Positions 1 to 9,792 of a stretch of DNA of 64,000 nucleotides are shown one piece after another; position 1 is the first letter of the stretch; each line of letters opens with the position of its first letter. Source of the DNA: Chryseobacterium vaccae (GTDB lineage Bacteria > Bacteroidota > Bacteroidia > Flavobacteriales > Weeksellaceae). Below the pieces are notes generated by a model. It was given only the letters and a program-made list of their open reading frames with translations, ran no database searches and was not told the DNA's origin. The stretch lies in assembly GCF_009602705.1 (NCBI RefSeq), contig NZ_VSWH01000001.1, forward strand, positions 3,658,001-3,722,000, given 5' to 3'. Both the position numbers and the translations under genes were made by a program.

Positions 1-1032
1 TTAAGATTAGGACTTGACAGAGGAACAGTTAAAATTGGTTCTGTAGACCCTACTTATCCTATCGGAAGAGTTCCTTCTATCTTATTAGGCAGATATATGT
101 CAGGAGTTTGTGGTGGAAACGGGCTTGAGGTTGTTAATATCAAGCCTTTAGAATTAGCCAGCCTTAATGCTGCTAAGAGTGATCAATACATCAATACATT
201 GGTTAAAGTTTCTAATGCTCAGTTCTCTATCAATGATGTATACCCTGTTAACAAAGCATATATTGATTATGTTGGAGGTGCTGGTGTAGATACAGACCGT
301 GGACTGGAAGATGGTGCAGGAGGTTCTGTTACACTGAGAAACTCAGGATTCTTCTCTGAAGGAGCTACTTTATTGCCAACAGGAAACGGAGATATCACTT
401 TCGTAGTAAGCAAATATATTTCTACATGGCAGATGCTCATAAGAAATACTAAAGATGTTAATTTCAAGGGGAGCAGAATTGATGCAACGCCGCCTAAAGG
501 AGGAACTGCAATTGCTTATTCAGGGGCATTTCTTGAAAACTTTGAAAGCTACCCAACTACTCCTACCAACCTTGAGGTATACCCTAAATATGTAAATGAT
601 CCTCTGTTAGGAAACAGATATTGGCAGTTGAAAACGTTCGGCGGTAACAAATATATTCAGTTAGGAGCGAATTCAGGTACCGGAAATTATGTAACTTATT
701 TTGCTGTTCCAGTTGACTTTACAGCAGCTAACCAATTTAAATTTGACGTTAACGTTGGATTCTGGAATGGGAATGCTTTAAAAGTATACTATACAACTAA
801 CTATACGCCGCTTGGAGATATTACGGCCGCAACAAAAGTAGATATTACGTCTGCCTTTACAATTCCACAAACACCTGCTGGTCCTAACGGTGGTTATGGT
901 ACATTAACCCCTGCAGGAACATACGATATTCCTGCTTCATTAACAGGTAACGGATTTATTTTATTTGAATATACCGGAAGTACTGGTGGTGTTACTACAA
1001 CGATTCAGTTAGATAATATTCAGGCTCTATAA
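1..1032 (+). CDS. DUF5689-type surface protein, 3' part (5' end outside window)
   Basis: The frame is open from base 1, so the gene starts upstream of the window and the first ATG seen (97) is internal. About 343 residues are visible. They look like the second half of the DUF5689 / choice-of-anchor proteins of Bacteroidota: an OB-fold-like stretch (LGRYMSG, then DVNFKG) is followed by a beta-rich domain beginning near FLENFESYP and ending in IQLDNIQAL. That last domain resembles the concanavalin-like 'choice-of-anchor' domains of exported proteins. No T9SS sorting domain is present, so surface attachment would depend on an N-terminal lipoprotein signal that cannot be seen here. A strong hairpin terminator follows. 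The family assignment is from motif memory and the function is unknown. Confidence 0.7.
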   Translation, partial: LRLGLDRGTVKIGSVDPTYPIGRVPSILLGRYMSGVCGGNGLEVVNIKPLELASLNAAKSDQYINTLVKVSNAQFSINDVYPVNKAYIDYVGGAGVDTDRGLEDGAGGSVTLRNSGFFSEGATLLPTGNGDITFVVSKYISTWQMLIRNTKDVNFKGSRIDATPPKGGTAIAYSGAFLENFESYPTTPTNLEVYPKYVNDPLLGNRYWQLKTFGGNKYIQLGANSGTGNYVTYFAVPVDFTAANQFKFDVNVGFWNGNALKVYYTTNYTPLGDITAATKVDITSAFTIPQTPAGPNGGYGTLTPAGTYDIPASLTGNGFILFEYTGSTGGVTTTIQLDNIQAL

Positions 1033-1058
1033 TCAATAGATAAGAATATTTTAAATAC

Positions 1059-1094
1059 AAAGACCGTCTTGAAAAAGGCGGTCTTTTTGTTTTT
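1059..1094 (+). terminator. Rho-independent terminator after the DUF5689 gene
   Basis: An inverted repeat, AAGACCGTCTT and AAGGCGGTCTT around a short A-rich loop, is followed by a T-rich tract. It lies 27 bases after the stop codon. Confidence 0.85.
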
Positions 1095-1252
1095 ACCCCA
1101 TCAGATAATTTACAAAAAAATACGACAAGTTTTGTCGTTTCATAGAAATATATTTGCAAAACAAGCATTTATGATTGTATAAAAAACACCACTAAGTGAT
1201 AAAATTTATAATAATTCTTTTTAATAGGGATTTAATATATGCTAATAAATGT

Positions 1253-1260
1253 TAATTTTG
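1253..1260 (+). promoter_or_regulatory. Putative -7 element for the RHS cassette
   Basis: TAATTTTG matches the Bacteroidota -7 consensus TAnnTTTG, 26 bases before the ATG at 1287. No clear TTG -33 box lies at the usual distance. The preceding AT-rich gap (1095-1286) holds no gene. Confidence 0.4.
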
Positions 1261-1286
1261 TAAACATGTAATAAAATAAAAACAAA

Positions 1287-2948
1287 ATGAGAAAACTCTA
1301 CATGAGTGCATTAGCGATATGCACAACCCTGAGTATATCAGCTCAGGAAATTCTTTGGCAGAAAGACATCAAGTCTTCCACTCAGGATTTTCTTAGCCAG
1401 ATTACCACTACCATCGATCAGCAGTATCTGATTACCGGAAGTTCTATCCAGACAAAAAACCAACAGCAAGCTGCTGGCAGTCAAAAGCAAAACAACGGTT
1501 ACGATTTCCATTTGGTTAAACTGAACCAACAGGGAGAAGAGGTCTGGGAAAAATACCTTTCAGGGCAAAATCACGACTATCTTTCCGCTTCTGTTTCTAC
1601 TCAGGAAGGAGGATTTCTTATCGCAGGAACCTCTTATTCCGGAAAAGGACTGGACAAAAAAGAAGAATCCAAAGGCGGATCAGATATCTGGCTGGTAAGA
1701 CTGAATGAATTCGGGGATGAATTATGGCAGAAAACTTTAGGAACTGCTTCCGATGAAGAAGCCAGAGCAGTTGTTCAGACTACTGACTTAGGATTCTTTG
1801 TAGCAGGGAATATTCAAAACTCTTCCAAAGGTTACGGCTCTAAAGATGCCTGGATCATCAGACTGGATAAAAATGGGAAAGAACTTTCTCAGTTGATCTT
1901 AGGCGGAAAAGGACTGGATGAAGTGGAGAAAATGATCCCAACCCGTGATGGCGGCGTATTGTTAGGGATTTATTCAAGAAGTGATAAGACAAATATGAGT
2001 AATCAGCAATCAGTAAGGAGTAATGGAGTCTCAACGGGAACTTCAGTTACTCATAATTCATCATCTGCTGAAAAACTAGCAGTATCGGAAGCCATTAGCC
2101 AGAAGCCAAAAGCCAGCAGCAATTTCGGTGAAGGCGATTACTGGATTGTGAAGCTGGATAAGAACGGCAAAGTAGAATGGGAAAAGAATTATGGAGGAAA
2201 AGGAGATGATCATTTAAGAACATTAGCTTTAATATCCACGGGCTATCTTATCGGCGGAGAATCAAGGTCCGAGAGATCCGGAAACAAAACGGTAGGAATA
2301 GAAGAAGGTACTGATCTGTGGCTTATAGCTTTAAATGAAAGAGGAGAAGAACAGTGGCAAAAATCTTACAATTTTAAAAACAGGGATATCCTGATGGGGA
2401 TGAGTGTGATTCATTCTGCAGATGATAAAACTTCCAAAGGTATTTTACTGGGCGGTTACACCCAGGCAGAAGGCAGAATAGAAAAAGACGATGAAACGTT
2501 TTGGATGCTGTATCTGGATCAGGAGGGTAATGAACAGTGGAGAAAATACATCGTAGGAGAAAACCGGAAGAAAGAAGAAAGGCTTTCGGATATTAAACTC
2601 AACAGAGATGGTTCTATTATCCTTGCCGGGACCAGTGCAGAAGAACTTGGAAAAGAGAACTGGAAAGTCGTGAAGTTGGGAGACAGTCAGATTGATAAAC
2701 TGATCCAAAAGCAGGACATCAAGATTTATCCGAATCCAGTCTCCGATTATGCTTATATCGAGATAGGAATGGAATTCAAAGATGCAGATATTCTGGTGTA
2801 TGATATGGGAGGAAGACAACTTCAGAATATAGAGACGAAGAATAAAGTGACTAAGATCAATACTCAACCACTGGTTCAGGGGGCTTACTTGGTGGTGATC
2901 AAGACGGATACGAATAAAACAGCGAATGCAAAACTGATAAAAAAATAA
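1287..2948 (+). CDS. Secreted repeat protein with T9SS type A sorting domain
   Basis: This 553-aa protein has a signal peptide (about residues 1-19, ending SISAQ). Six to seven tandem units of about 55-60 residues follow, each of the form D-x-W-(L/I)-(V/I)-(R/K)-L-(D/N)-x-x-G-x-x-x-W-(E/Q)-K and ending in G-(F/Y)-(L/I)-(I/L)-x-G. They probably form a beta-propeller-like fold. The C-terminal part (about 475-553) is a T9SS type A sorting domain: IYPNPVSD, a VYDMGGRQ-like strand, GAYLV and a Lys-rich end. The protein should be exported by Sec and then by the type IX system to the surface. Only 4 bases separate it from the next gene, so it probably opens the operon that carries the two RHS-like proteins. 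Its role is unknown; presenting or anchoring its neighbours is inference. Confidence 0.8.
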   Translation: MRKLYMSALAICTTLSISAQEILWQKDIKSSTQDFLSQITTTIDQQYLITGSSIQTKNQQQAAGSQKQNNGYDFHLVKLNQQGEEVWEKYLSGQNHDYLSASVSTQEGGFLIAGTSYSGKGLDKKEESKGGSDIWLVRLNEFGDELWQKTLGTASDEEARAVVQTTDLGFFVAGNIQNSSKGYGSKDAWIIRLDKNGKELSQLILGGKGLDEVEKMIPTRDGGVLLGIYSRSDKTNMSNQQSVRSNGVSTGTSVTHNSSSAEKLAVSEAISQKPKASSNFGEGDYWIVKLDKNGKVEWEKNYGGKGDDHLRTLALISTGYLIGGESRSERSGNKTVGIEEGTDLWLIALNERGEEQWQKSYNFKNRDILMGMSVIHSADDKTSKGILLGGYTQAEGRIEKDDETFWMLYLDQEGNEQWRKYIVGENRKKEERLSDIKLNRDGSIILAGTSAEELGKENWKVVKLGDSQIDKLIQKQDIKIYPNPVSDYAYIEIGMEFKDADILVYDMGGRQLQNIETKNKVTKINTQPLVQGAYLVVIKTDTNKTANAKLIKK

Positions 2949-2952
2949 ACTA

Positions 2953-5900
2953 ATGAAAAGAATAATTATTTATAAGGTGATAATTATTGGGCTTGGAGTG
3001 ATATCAATTAATAAATTTAAATCTCAAGCTAATAAGTTTTTAAACCCTAATGGTAGTATTACATTAAATACAAGTAATACAGAAGGCATTTTCTCAACTG
3101 CTACAATTAACGAAAGTGAAGGAGTTCCGGATATTAAAATACCTCTTTTTAATATAAAATCAGGAGATATAGAATTTCCTGTAAAATTAGTTTATGATGC
3201 TAAGGGTATTAAAACAAACCAAAGAGCATCAAATGTAGGGTTAGGCTGGACGTTATACCTTCCTGCGATTACAAGGCAAATTAATGATGCTAATGATTTT
3301 GATGACAACTTATCTGGAACAGGAGGGTATGGACCCAAAAGAGTCGGATATTTCACAAGAACTAAAAATAATGTACTGTATGATTTTGCAAATCATGGCA
3401 GAAATGATCTTACTAATATAGATGAAATTCCTGATGAATATACTGCCGTACTTTTAGATGGAGCCAGTTCTTTTTTCTTCGAAAACGAAAATTCATATCA
3501 GTTAATGACCAGAAAAAGGATTAAAATATTCCCAACAAAAGAATCTCATGTTGAAATGCAAGGTCCCGATTATATTAACAATGACTTTTATAAGATGTCG
3601 ATTCTCGATGATAATGGAATAAAGTATGATTTTAATGAAACGGAGGTGTGTAGTTTTGCATTTGCTGAAGATTACTACAATACTCCAGGCTCAATAATGG
3701 AGCAGATACCCACTATTTCCAATTGGAAAGTGTCAAAAATCAAAGATACAAGGAATAATGAACTTTTATTTGAATATACTCCTTCACAGTTATATAATGA
3801 AGAGAATTATTACAATGCGAGGGAAATAGGTTCTGGTTACTATTCTAAATTGATTGATTTTCAGCATAATATTTATGGTTTAGGTTATTATTATAATATT
3901 TTAACACCTTTTCCAAATCAGAACCCTGGTCTTCATTTAAAAGGCTTTTTAGATCCTGGGATGTCACGTTCGCTCCCAATCGCTACAGCACCTACTTATG
4001 AATATAAATCTATAACGGAGTCTAAAGCTTATAAAAAACTAAGCGACCTCACAAAAATTAGCTTCAAGGAAGGATATGTGAAGTTTAATTATGATTATAC
4101 AAGAACTGATACCAAAACGGGAGAGAAGGCTTTAAGCTCTGTTGAACTTTATGATTCTAATAATAAATTAATAAAGAAATATGATTTTGTTTACTCATAC
4201 TTTGATAATATAGATGTTAATAGTAATATTCCTGGGATAGACAAAACAAAAAGGTTAAGATTAGATAAGGTATTGGATCAAAATAATTTAAGTTATGAAT
4301 TTAAATATGATAATACACCGCTTCCGAGTTTAAATTCAAAAGCGTTTGATTATGGTGGATATTATAATGGGAGTAATCAGATTGAAAGTTATATTGGAAT
4401 GCCAGATAATACTTATTATTACCCTAATCAAAAAGAATGGTCACTTCTTCCATTCCGCTTAAATCCAAATGATATTTATGGAAACAGCTATTTTAATGAA
4501 CACATTATAGAATATGCTAACGGTGTCGGAGGGATTACAAGAGAACCCAATGAAGTTTTTGCGAAAGCAGGTATATTGACAGATATTGTTTATCCGACAA
4601 AAGGGATTCAAAATTTTGAATATGAGTCAAATGAATTTAAGATTTTCGAAAAAGTCCAGACAGCTCCAGGCTTAAGAATAAAGAAAATTAATTTTAAAGA
4701 AGGAAATGGTACATTAAAGAGCATAAATTATAAATATACTGATGAGAATGGATTTAGCTCTGGTACTATGCTGAAACCTCCTTATATAGGTTATCCCAAA
4801 ACTCAACTTTTTAAAGCAGAAAGAATTACTAATAATCAGGACCCTCTATTTGGGACGATTAGCACTGACTATAACGGTCTCCCTAATTTTAATGTTGACA
4901 AATTAGGAATGCTTTTTAAAGTTATTGATAGGCCTTCTCAAATAAAAATATATTATAACAGGGTTGAAAAAAGTGAAACAGACAATGGAAAAACTGTTAC
5001 AGAATATACAAATAATGAAGAGCTTAAAATGGGAACTTCGTGGTATACTCCGGTTTTCAGCCCTTCCACATCGACTCCTCTTGCATATATTTTTCCATAT
5101 TGGGTAAATGTGAATTTAGCTAGTGGCTTATTTACAACTAGCGGGTATGAATTCCCAGAGTTTTTAGCCACTAATTCTGGATATAGTTTGAGATTCGGAG
5201 GTATAATTGATTATTCTAAATTGGGACAAATGGTAAAACAAAAGATATATAATAATACAGGTAATTTACTATTTGAAAATAAAATCAACTATAAATATGT
5301 TCATCCCAATTTTCCAATTTCTGCGGACAAATCTTTTTCAAAACCAATATTTAATACTATTCCAAATTCTTTTTTTGGTTCTAATTATATAGGTTTTATA
5401 TATAATCCACAGGGTACAATCAGCATCAGAAATTATTATGCAGCACAGCTTATAGAGTCAACAGAAGAAACATCATATTTCACATCAGGAAATGTTTATA
5501 AAAAGATGTTTTATGAATATTACCTTAATGATCATTCTATGCCGGTGACTCACACTTATCAGGTAGACCCGACAGGTTTTATCAAAGGAAACCTGTTTAA
5601 ATTTCAAAAATTTGATGATCCAAATGTTATTAACAATAACCTTACAACACAGATTGTTGGGCAGGCAACTTTTGCTGGAAAAGATATATTGGATGATTAC
5701 AATAGACCATATATGTCTAATGATATGTATGAAACAGTATATTCATCAGATGCCACTACTAATGGCCTTTTTCTTCCAAAATCCGAAATCCATATTAAAA
5801 GACCTAATTTCAATACAGCTGAAGTATCAAATATTTTGAAAAAATATAATTTATATGATAATAAGGGGAATATTTTGGACTATAATGAAGGAGAAGAAGG

Positions 5901-6297
5901 AGTTCCAATTACTACCATATGGGGGTATAACCAGACATTACCCATTGCTAAAATAGAAGGTATTAAATATACTGATCTAATGCAGTTATTAGGGATGTCA
6001 ACCTCTTCTACTGGATACCTGAATCTTGAAATTGTGACAAAATCAAACTCAGATGTGGATCAGGGATCTGAAGCAGACTTGATGAATAGTTTGGATGGAT
6101 TTAGAAATAATGCAGCTATGAAAAATTATAAAATAACAACCTATACCTACGATCCCCTCATCGGTGTAAAAAGTATAACTACACCATCAGGTTTCAGAGA
6201 AGTTTATATTTATAATTCAATGAATAAGCTGAAGGAAGTCAGAGAAAATACTGTAAATGGAAATATTCTTAAAGAATATCAATACAACTATAAATAA
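2953..6297 (+). CDS. Large exported RHS-like protein
   Basis: This 1114-aa protein begins with a short hydrophobic segment (about residues 5-18) that may act as a signal peptide. The body is rich in Tyr, Asn and Asp, with RHS/YD-like strands such as FEYDNT, FEYESN and INYKYTDENG, and the C-terminus (TYTYDPLIGVKSI, VYIYNSMNKLKEV, YQYNYK) is clearly YD-repeat-like. It lacks the RHS core motif, a toxin-like tip and a T9SS sorting domain. It lies 4 bases after the T9SS type A gene and 9 bases before the RHS protein, so co-transcription is very likely. It may supply part of an RHS-type shell or scaffold for the next protein. The coding sequence is markedly AT-rich. Family recognition is moderate and function is unknown. 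Confidence 0.7.
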   Translation: MKRIIIYKVIIIGLGVISINKFKSQANKFLNPNGSITLNTSNTEGIFSTATINESEGVPDIKIPLFNIKSGDIEFPVKLVYDAKGIKTNQRASNVGLGWTLYLPAITRQINDANDFDDNLSGTGGYGPKRVGYFTRTKNNVLYDFANHGRNDLTNIDEIPDEYTAVLLDGASSFFFENENSYQLMTRKRIKIFPTKESHVEMQGPDYINNDFYKMSILDDNGIKYDFNETEVCSFAFAEDYYNTPGSIMEQIPTISNWKVSKIKDTRNNELLFEYTPSQLYNEENYYNAREIGSGYYSKLIDFQHNIYGLGYYYNILTPFPNQNPGLHLKGFLDPGMSRSLPIATAPTYEYKSITESKAYKKLSDLTKISFKEGYVKFNYDYTRTDTKTGEKALSSVELYDSNNKLIKKYDFVYSYFDNIDVNSNIPGIDKTKRLRLDKVLDQNNLSYEFKYDNTPLPSLNSKAFDYGGYYNGSNQIESYIGMPDNTYYYPNQKEWSLLPFRLNPNDIYGNSYFNEHIIEYANGVGGITREPNEVFAKAGILTDIVYPTKGIQNFEYESNEFKIFEKVQTAPGLRIKKINFKEGNGTLKSINYKYTDENGFSSGTMLKPPYIGYPKTQLFKAERITNNQDPLFGTISTDYNGLPNFNVDKLGMLFKVIDRPSQIKIYYNRVEKSETDNGKTVTEYTNNEELKMGTSWYTPVFSPSTSTPLAYIFPYWVNVNLASGLFTTSGYEFPEFLATNSGYSLRFGGIIDYSKLGQMVKQKIYNNTGNLLFENKINYKYVHPNFPISADKSFSKPIFNTIPNSFFGSNYIGFIYNPQGTISIRNYYAAQLIESTEETSYFTSGNVYKKMFYEYYLNDHSMPVTHTYQVDPTGFIKGNLFKFQKFDDPNVINNNLTTQIVGQATFAGKDILDDYNRPYMSNDMYETVYSSDATTNGLFLPKSEIHIKRPNFNTAEVSNILKKYNLYDNKGNILDYNEGEEGVPITTIWGYNQTLPIAKIEGIKYTDLMQLLGMSTSSTGYLNLEIVTKSNSDVDQGSEADLMNSLDGFRNNAAMKNYKITTYTYDPLIGVKSITTPSGFREVYIYNSMNKLKEVRENTVNGNILKEYQYNYK

Positions 6298-6306
6298 TGC
6301 CGGATT

Positions 6307-9300
6307 ATGAAAAAATTAATACTAATACAGATATTGTTGTTGGTCAGTTTTTTTAATTCACAAACAACGACAGAAAACTTTATACAGACCAGAAAATACC
6401 TTGATCCGGTTGTTGCTACAAACGGAAGTGCAAAACAGAGCCAGGTAGTACAGTATTTTGATGGTTTAGGAAGGCCAAAACAAATAGTAGACGTGAAGGC
6501 TTCTCCAACAACTAAAGATATTGTGACCCATATTGAATATGATAACTTTGGAAGACAGACGAAAAATTATCTGCCAATACCACAATCTGCGACATCTAAT
6601 GGAGCTATCTATTCTTCTCCTTTATCCGCATCTTCTTCAGCTTATGGAGGTGAGAAAATTTTCTCTGAAAAAATACTTGAAAGTTCACCTCTAGATAGAG
6701 TTTTACAAGAAGTTCAGGTTGGAAATGACTGGACATCACATCCTGTAAATTATCAGTACGATACAAATAGTTCTGGAGATTATGTAAGGAAATATGAAGT
6801 GATTACTACTTGGGATAACATTAATAAGATATTTTTGAACTCTGTACAATTGCTTCAATATTATCAACCCAATGAACTCTATAAAAGCTCTGTAAAAGAT
6901 GAAGATCAAAATGAAACAATAACATTTAAAAATAAATATGGTCAGAAAGTATTGATAAGGAAAGTTTTGAATGCTTCAGAAAATGCAGATACCTATTATG
7001 TTTATAATGATTCAGATCAATTGGTATTCGTAATTCCGCCTTTAGCTTCAGCTCCTACTGTAGAAGCCGTAACAGTAGAAAATCTCTATTATCAATACCG
7101 TTATGACATTAAGAATCGGTTAGTAGAAAAGAAACTTCCGGGTAAAGGCTGGGAATATATGGTATATGACAAATCAGACCGGTTAGTCCTTACTCAGGAT
7201 GTTAACTTAGAGCAGAAAAATGAATGGCTGCTTACCAAGTATGATCCCTATGGCCGGGTTGCTTATACGGCTGTCATTGCAGGGGGCAGTAGGAGTAGTA
7301 TGCAGTCTCAGGCAGGTCCTAATTTAATTATGGAAAAGAGGCATTCCGGAGGGTTCACTCAGGATGGGATGCAGGTGCAATATACCAATGATTATTTTCA
7401 TGTTCTTAAAAAAGTATTGAGTGTCAATTATTATGACAGCTACCCACAGTATAGCTTCAATCCCTCTTTTCCATCCACTATTGAAGGAGAACCTGTTTTA
7501 ACAGATACCTATTCTCAGAATGGCAAAAGCACAAATGGACTTTCTGTGATGAGCCTGCTAAAGAATATCGAAGATGATAACTGGACTAAGAATTATTATT
7601 ATTATGATACCAGAGGAAGAGCTATTGGTTCTCATTCTATCAACCATCTGGAAGGATATACCCATAGCGAATCTAAGCTGGATTTTACAGGAATTGTTCA
7701 GAAAACGGTCACAAGGCATAAAAGACTGAGTTCCGACGCTGAAAGAGTAATTACAGAAAATTTCACGTATGACCATCAGAACAGGTTATTAGTTCATAAA
7801 CACCAGATTGATAATAACCCTGAAGAAATTCTGGCTCAGAACAGCTATAATGAACTATCTCAGCTGGAAACCAAGAAGGTTGGGGGAACTAGTGCGGGAT
7901 CACCGTTACAGACCATCAACTATCAGTATAATATCAGGGGCTGGATGAAACAGATCAATGATCCTACGAATTTAGGAAATGATCTGTTTGGTTATAAGAT
8001 TAAATATAATCAGATAGAAGGACTGGAAACCCCTAATACAGACTTTCCTAACCTCAAAGTAAAACCAAGATTCAATGGAAATATTGCCGAAGTAGACTGG
8101 AGAACCAAAACAGATCCAAATGACTATTTGAGAAGATATGGTTATGTTTATGATAACCTGAATAGGCTATCCGCAGGTTTTTATCAAAAGGACAATAATC
8201 CGTCTGCAAAAGAATATTTTGAGAAAATGGATTACGATCTTAACGGAAATATTACCAGCCTTAAAAGATCTTCTGCTTTAAATGGAAACACTACTGCGGC
8301 TCTTATAAATAATATGAATTATACATATGAAGGAAACAAGCTTATTTCAGTAAATGATGTTGTACCGAATTTTCAGGGATATTTAGGAGGCATCATTAAG
8401 TATGATAATAATGGTAATATGACTGAAAGTACAGATAAAAAAATTAAAATCACATATAACCTCTATAACCTTCCATCTGTCATTTCCAACAATACCGGAA
8501 AATCTAGTTTTTCTTCAAATTATATTTATAGAGCTGATGGAGTAAAGGTTAGAAAGGAAATTATTTCGAACATTGGTGGAAGGGTCATTGATTATCTTGA
8601 TGGGTTCCAATATCAGCCAGATATGGTAATATGCATAAACTGTCCGTTTCCTCCTTCTGAACTTCAATTTGTTTCAACTTCAGAAGGTTACTTTGATTTT
8701 AGGAAAAATAAGTATATTTACAATTACACCGATCATCTTGGAAATATAAGACTAAGTTATATGGGAGGAGAATCCGGAATAGAGGTTATTGAAGAAAGTA
8801 ACTATTACCCTTTTGGATTACAACATATAGGCTATAATAGTTTAGACGGAAATCCGACCTACCAATATAAATATAATGGAAAAGAACTTCAGACAGAAAC
8901 AGGAATGTACGATTATGGCGCAAGATTCTATATGCCTGACTTGGGAAGATGGGGTGTAATAGATCCACTAGCAGAAAAGTCTAGAAGATTTTCACCTTAT
9001 AATTATGCGGCAAATAACCCTGTCAGGTTTATTGATCCAGATGGAAGATCAGAAGAGGACTGGTTTAGAAATTCGTTAGGACAAATGGAGTTTAGAGATG
9101 ATATAAGAAGTCAGCAAGACTTAGATGACAAAGGTATAAATGGGACGTATGTGGGTGAAACCTGGCAGGATGGAGATCTATATTATGCCGCAGATGGATG
9201 GATTTATGCCGATTCTGCGGAAGGGGAAGGAAAAGCTATTGCTAATGGAAGAGTTACTGATGTGGGTGAAATAGTTTTATATTCAAAAAAAGCTATAGCT

Positions 9301-9780
9301 GAAAGAAACTTAGAAGATTCTCGTAGGCGTTTAGGAGAAGCTGAAAATGATTTTTGGGGCCGTTATGCAGTAGGCTTTACCCTAGGAGGAAGCCTGGCAA
9401 ATTTTACGGGAAGTGTAACTATGGCCTATAATTTAGGTTCTGGAACAGTTAATTTTTTTGGAACATATGGAACACAAAATATACCTAGTATAGGAATAGG
9501 AACGCAAATTAATTTTATGAATGCTTATGGAAAAACTTCCGATGGTAAAAATTTCAAAGATGTTTTTGGTGGTATGGTTGGTAATTCTAAGGCTTACTCT
9601 GGTGCTTATGGGATAGGTGTTGAACATAGTAGAAGTTCTAATGAATATGGTGATTTTTCTCCTTCTGGAACAGCAACTACAAGTATAAGCCTTAAATTGG
9701 GATATGGTGGGGCAAGGGCCGATACTAATACATATAATCTTAGTAAGATGTATTACGGCTTTACCCCTCAATTTGATTAA
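6307..9780 (+). CDS. DUF6443 / RHS repeat-associated core protein with variable C-terminal tip
   Basis: This 1157-aa protein has a Sec signal peptide (about residues 1-18). A DUF6443-like N-terminal region follows (about 20-150; YFDGLGRPKQIV, IEYDNFGRQTKNYLP), then many YD repeats (VYDKSDRLV, KYDPYGRV, YDNLNRLS). The RHS core lies at about 805-912: DHLGNIRLSY, YPFGLQ, YKYNGKELQ, YDYGARFYMPDLGRW, IDPLAEK and NPVRFIDPDGR. In this family the core marks the end of the cage, and the region after DPDGR varies and often carries a toxin. Here the tip is about 243 residues, with a charged segment and then a Gly/Ser-rich beta-strand segment. I recognise no catalytic motif; it recalls the Gly-rich tips of some Bacteroidota polymorphic toxins, but that is uncertain. 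A small lipoprotein gene follows after 12 bases. Confidence 0.85.
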   Translation: MKKLILIQILLLVSFFNSQTTTENFIQTRKYLDPVVATNGSAKQSQVVQYFDGLGRPKQIVDVKASPTTKDIVTHIEYDNFGRQTKNYLPIPQSATSNGAIYSSPLSASSSAYGGEKIFSEKILESSPLDRVLQEVQVGNDWTSHPVNYQYDTNSSGDYVRKYEVITTWDNINKIFLNSVQLLQYYQPNELYKSSVKDEDQNETITFKNKYGQKVLIRKVLNASENADTYYVYNDSDQLVFVIPPLASAPTVEAVTVENLYYQYRYDIKNRLVEKKLPGKGWEYMVYDKSDRLVLTQDVNLEQKNEWLLTKYDPYGRVAYTAVIAGGSRSSMQSQAGPNLIMEKRHSGGFTQDGMQVQYTNDYFHVLKKVLSVNYYDSYPQYSFNPSFPSTIEGEPVLTDTYSQNGKSTNGLSVMSLLKNIEDDNWTKNYYYYDTRGRAIGSHSINHLEGYTHSESKLDFTGIVQKTVTRHKRLSSDAERVITENFTYDHQNRLLVHKHQIDNNPEEILAQNSYNELSQLETKKVGGTSAGSPLQTINYQYNIRGWMKQINDPTNLGNDLFGYKIKYNQIEGLETPNTDFPNLKVKPRFNGNIAEVDWRTKTDPNDYLRRYGYVYDNLNRLSAGFYQKDNNPSAKEYFEKMDYDLNGNITSLKRSSALNGNTTAALINNMNYTYEGNKLISVNDVVPNFQGYLGGIIKYDNNGNMTESTDKKIKITYNLYNLPSVISNNTGKSSFSSNYIYRADGVKVRKEIISNIGGRVIDYLDGFQYQPDMVICINCPFPPSELQFVSTSEGYFDFRKNKYIYNYTDHLGNIRLSYMGGESGIEVIEESNYYPFGLQHIGYNSLDGNPTYQYKYNGKELQTETGMYDYGARFYMPDLGRWGVIDPLAEKSRRFSPYNYAANNPVRFIDPDGRSEEDWFRNSLGQMEFRDDIRSQQDLDDKGINGTYVGETWQDGDLYYAADGWIYADSAEGEGKAIANGRVTDVGEIVLYSKKAIAERNLEDSRRRLGEAENDFWGRYAVGFTLGGSLANFTGSVTMAYNLGSGTVNFFGTYGTQNIPSIGIGTQINFMNAYGKTSDGKNFKDVFGGMVGNSKAYSGAYGIGVEHSRSSNEYGDFSPSGTATTSISLKLGYGGARADTNTYNLSKMYYGFTPQFD

Positions 9781-9792
9781 TTTCATATAAAG

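Noticed and set aside
2953..9780. CRISPR-like or satellite DNA in the RHS genes
   Set aside because: Repetition exists only as loose YD protein motifs; no regularly spaced identical DNA repeats are present.
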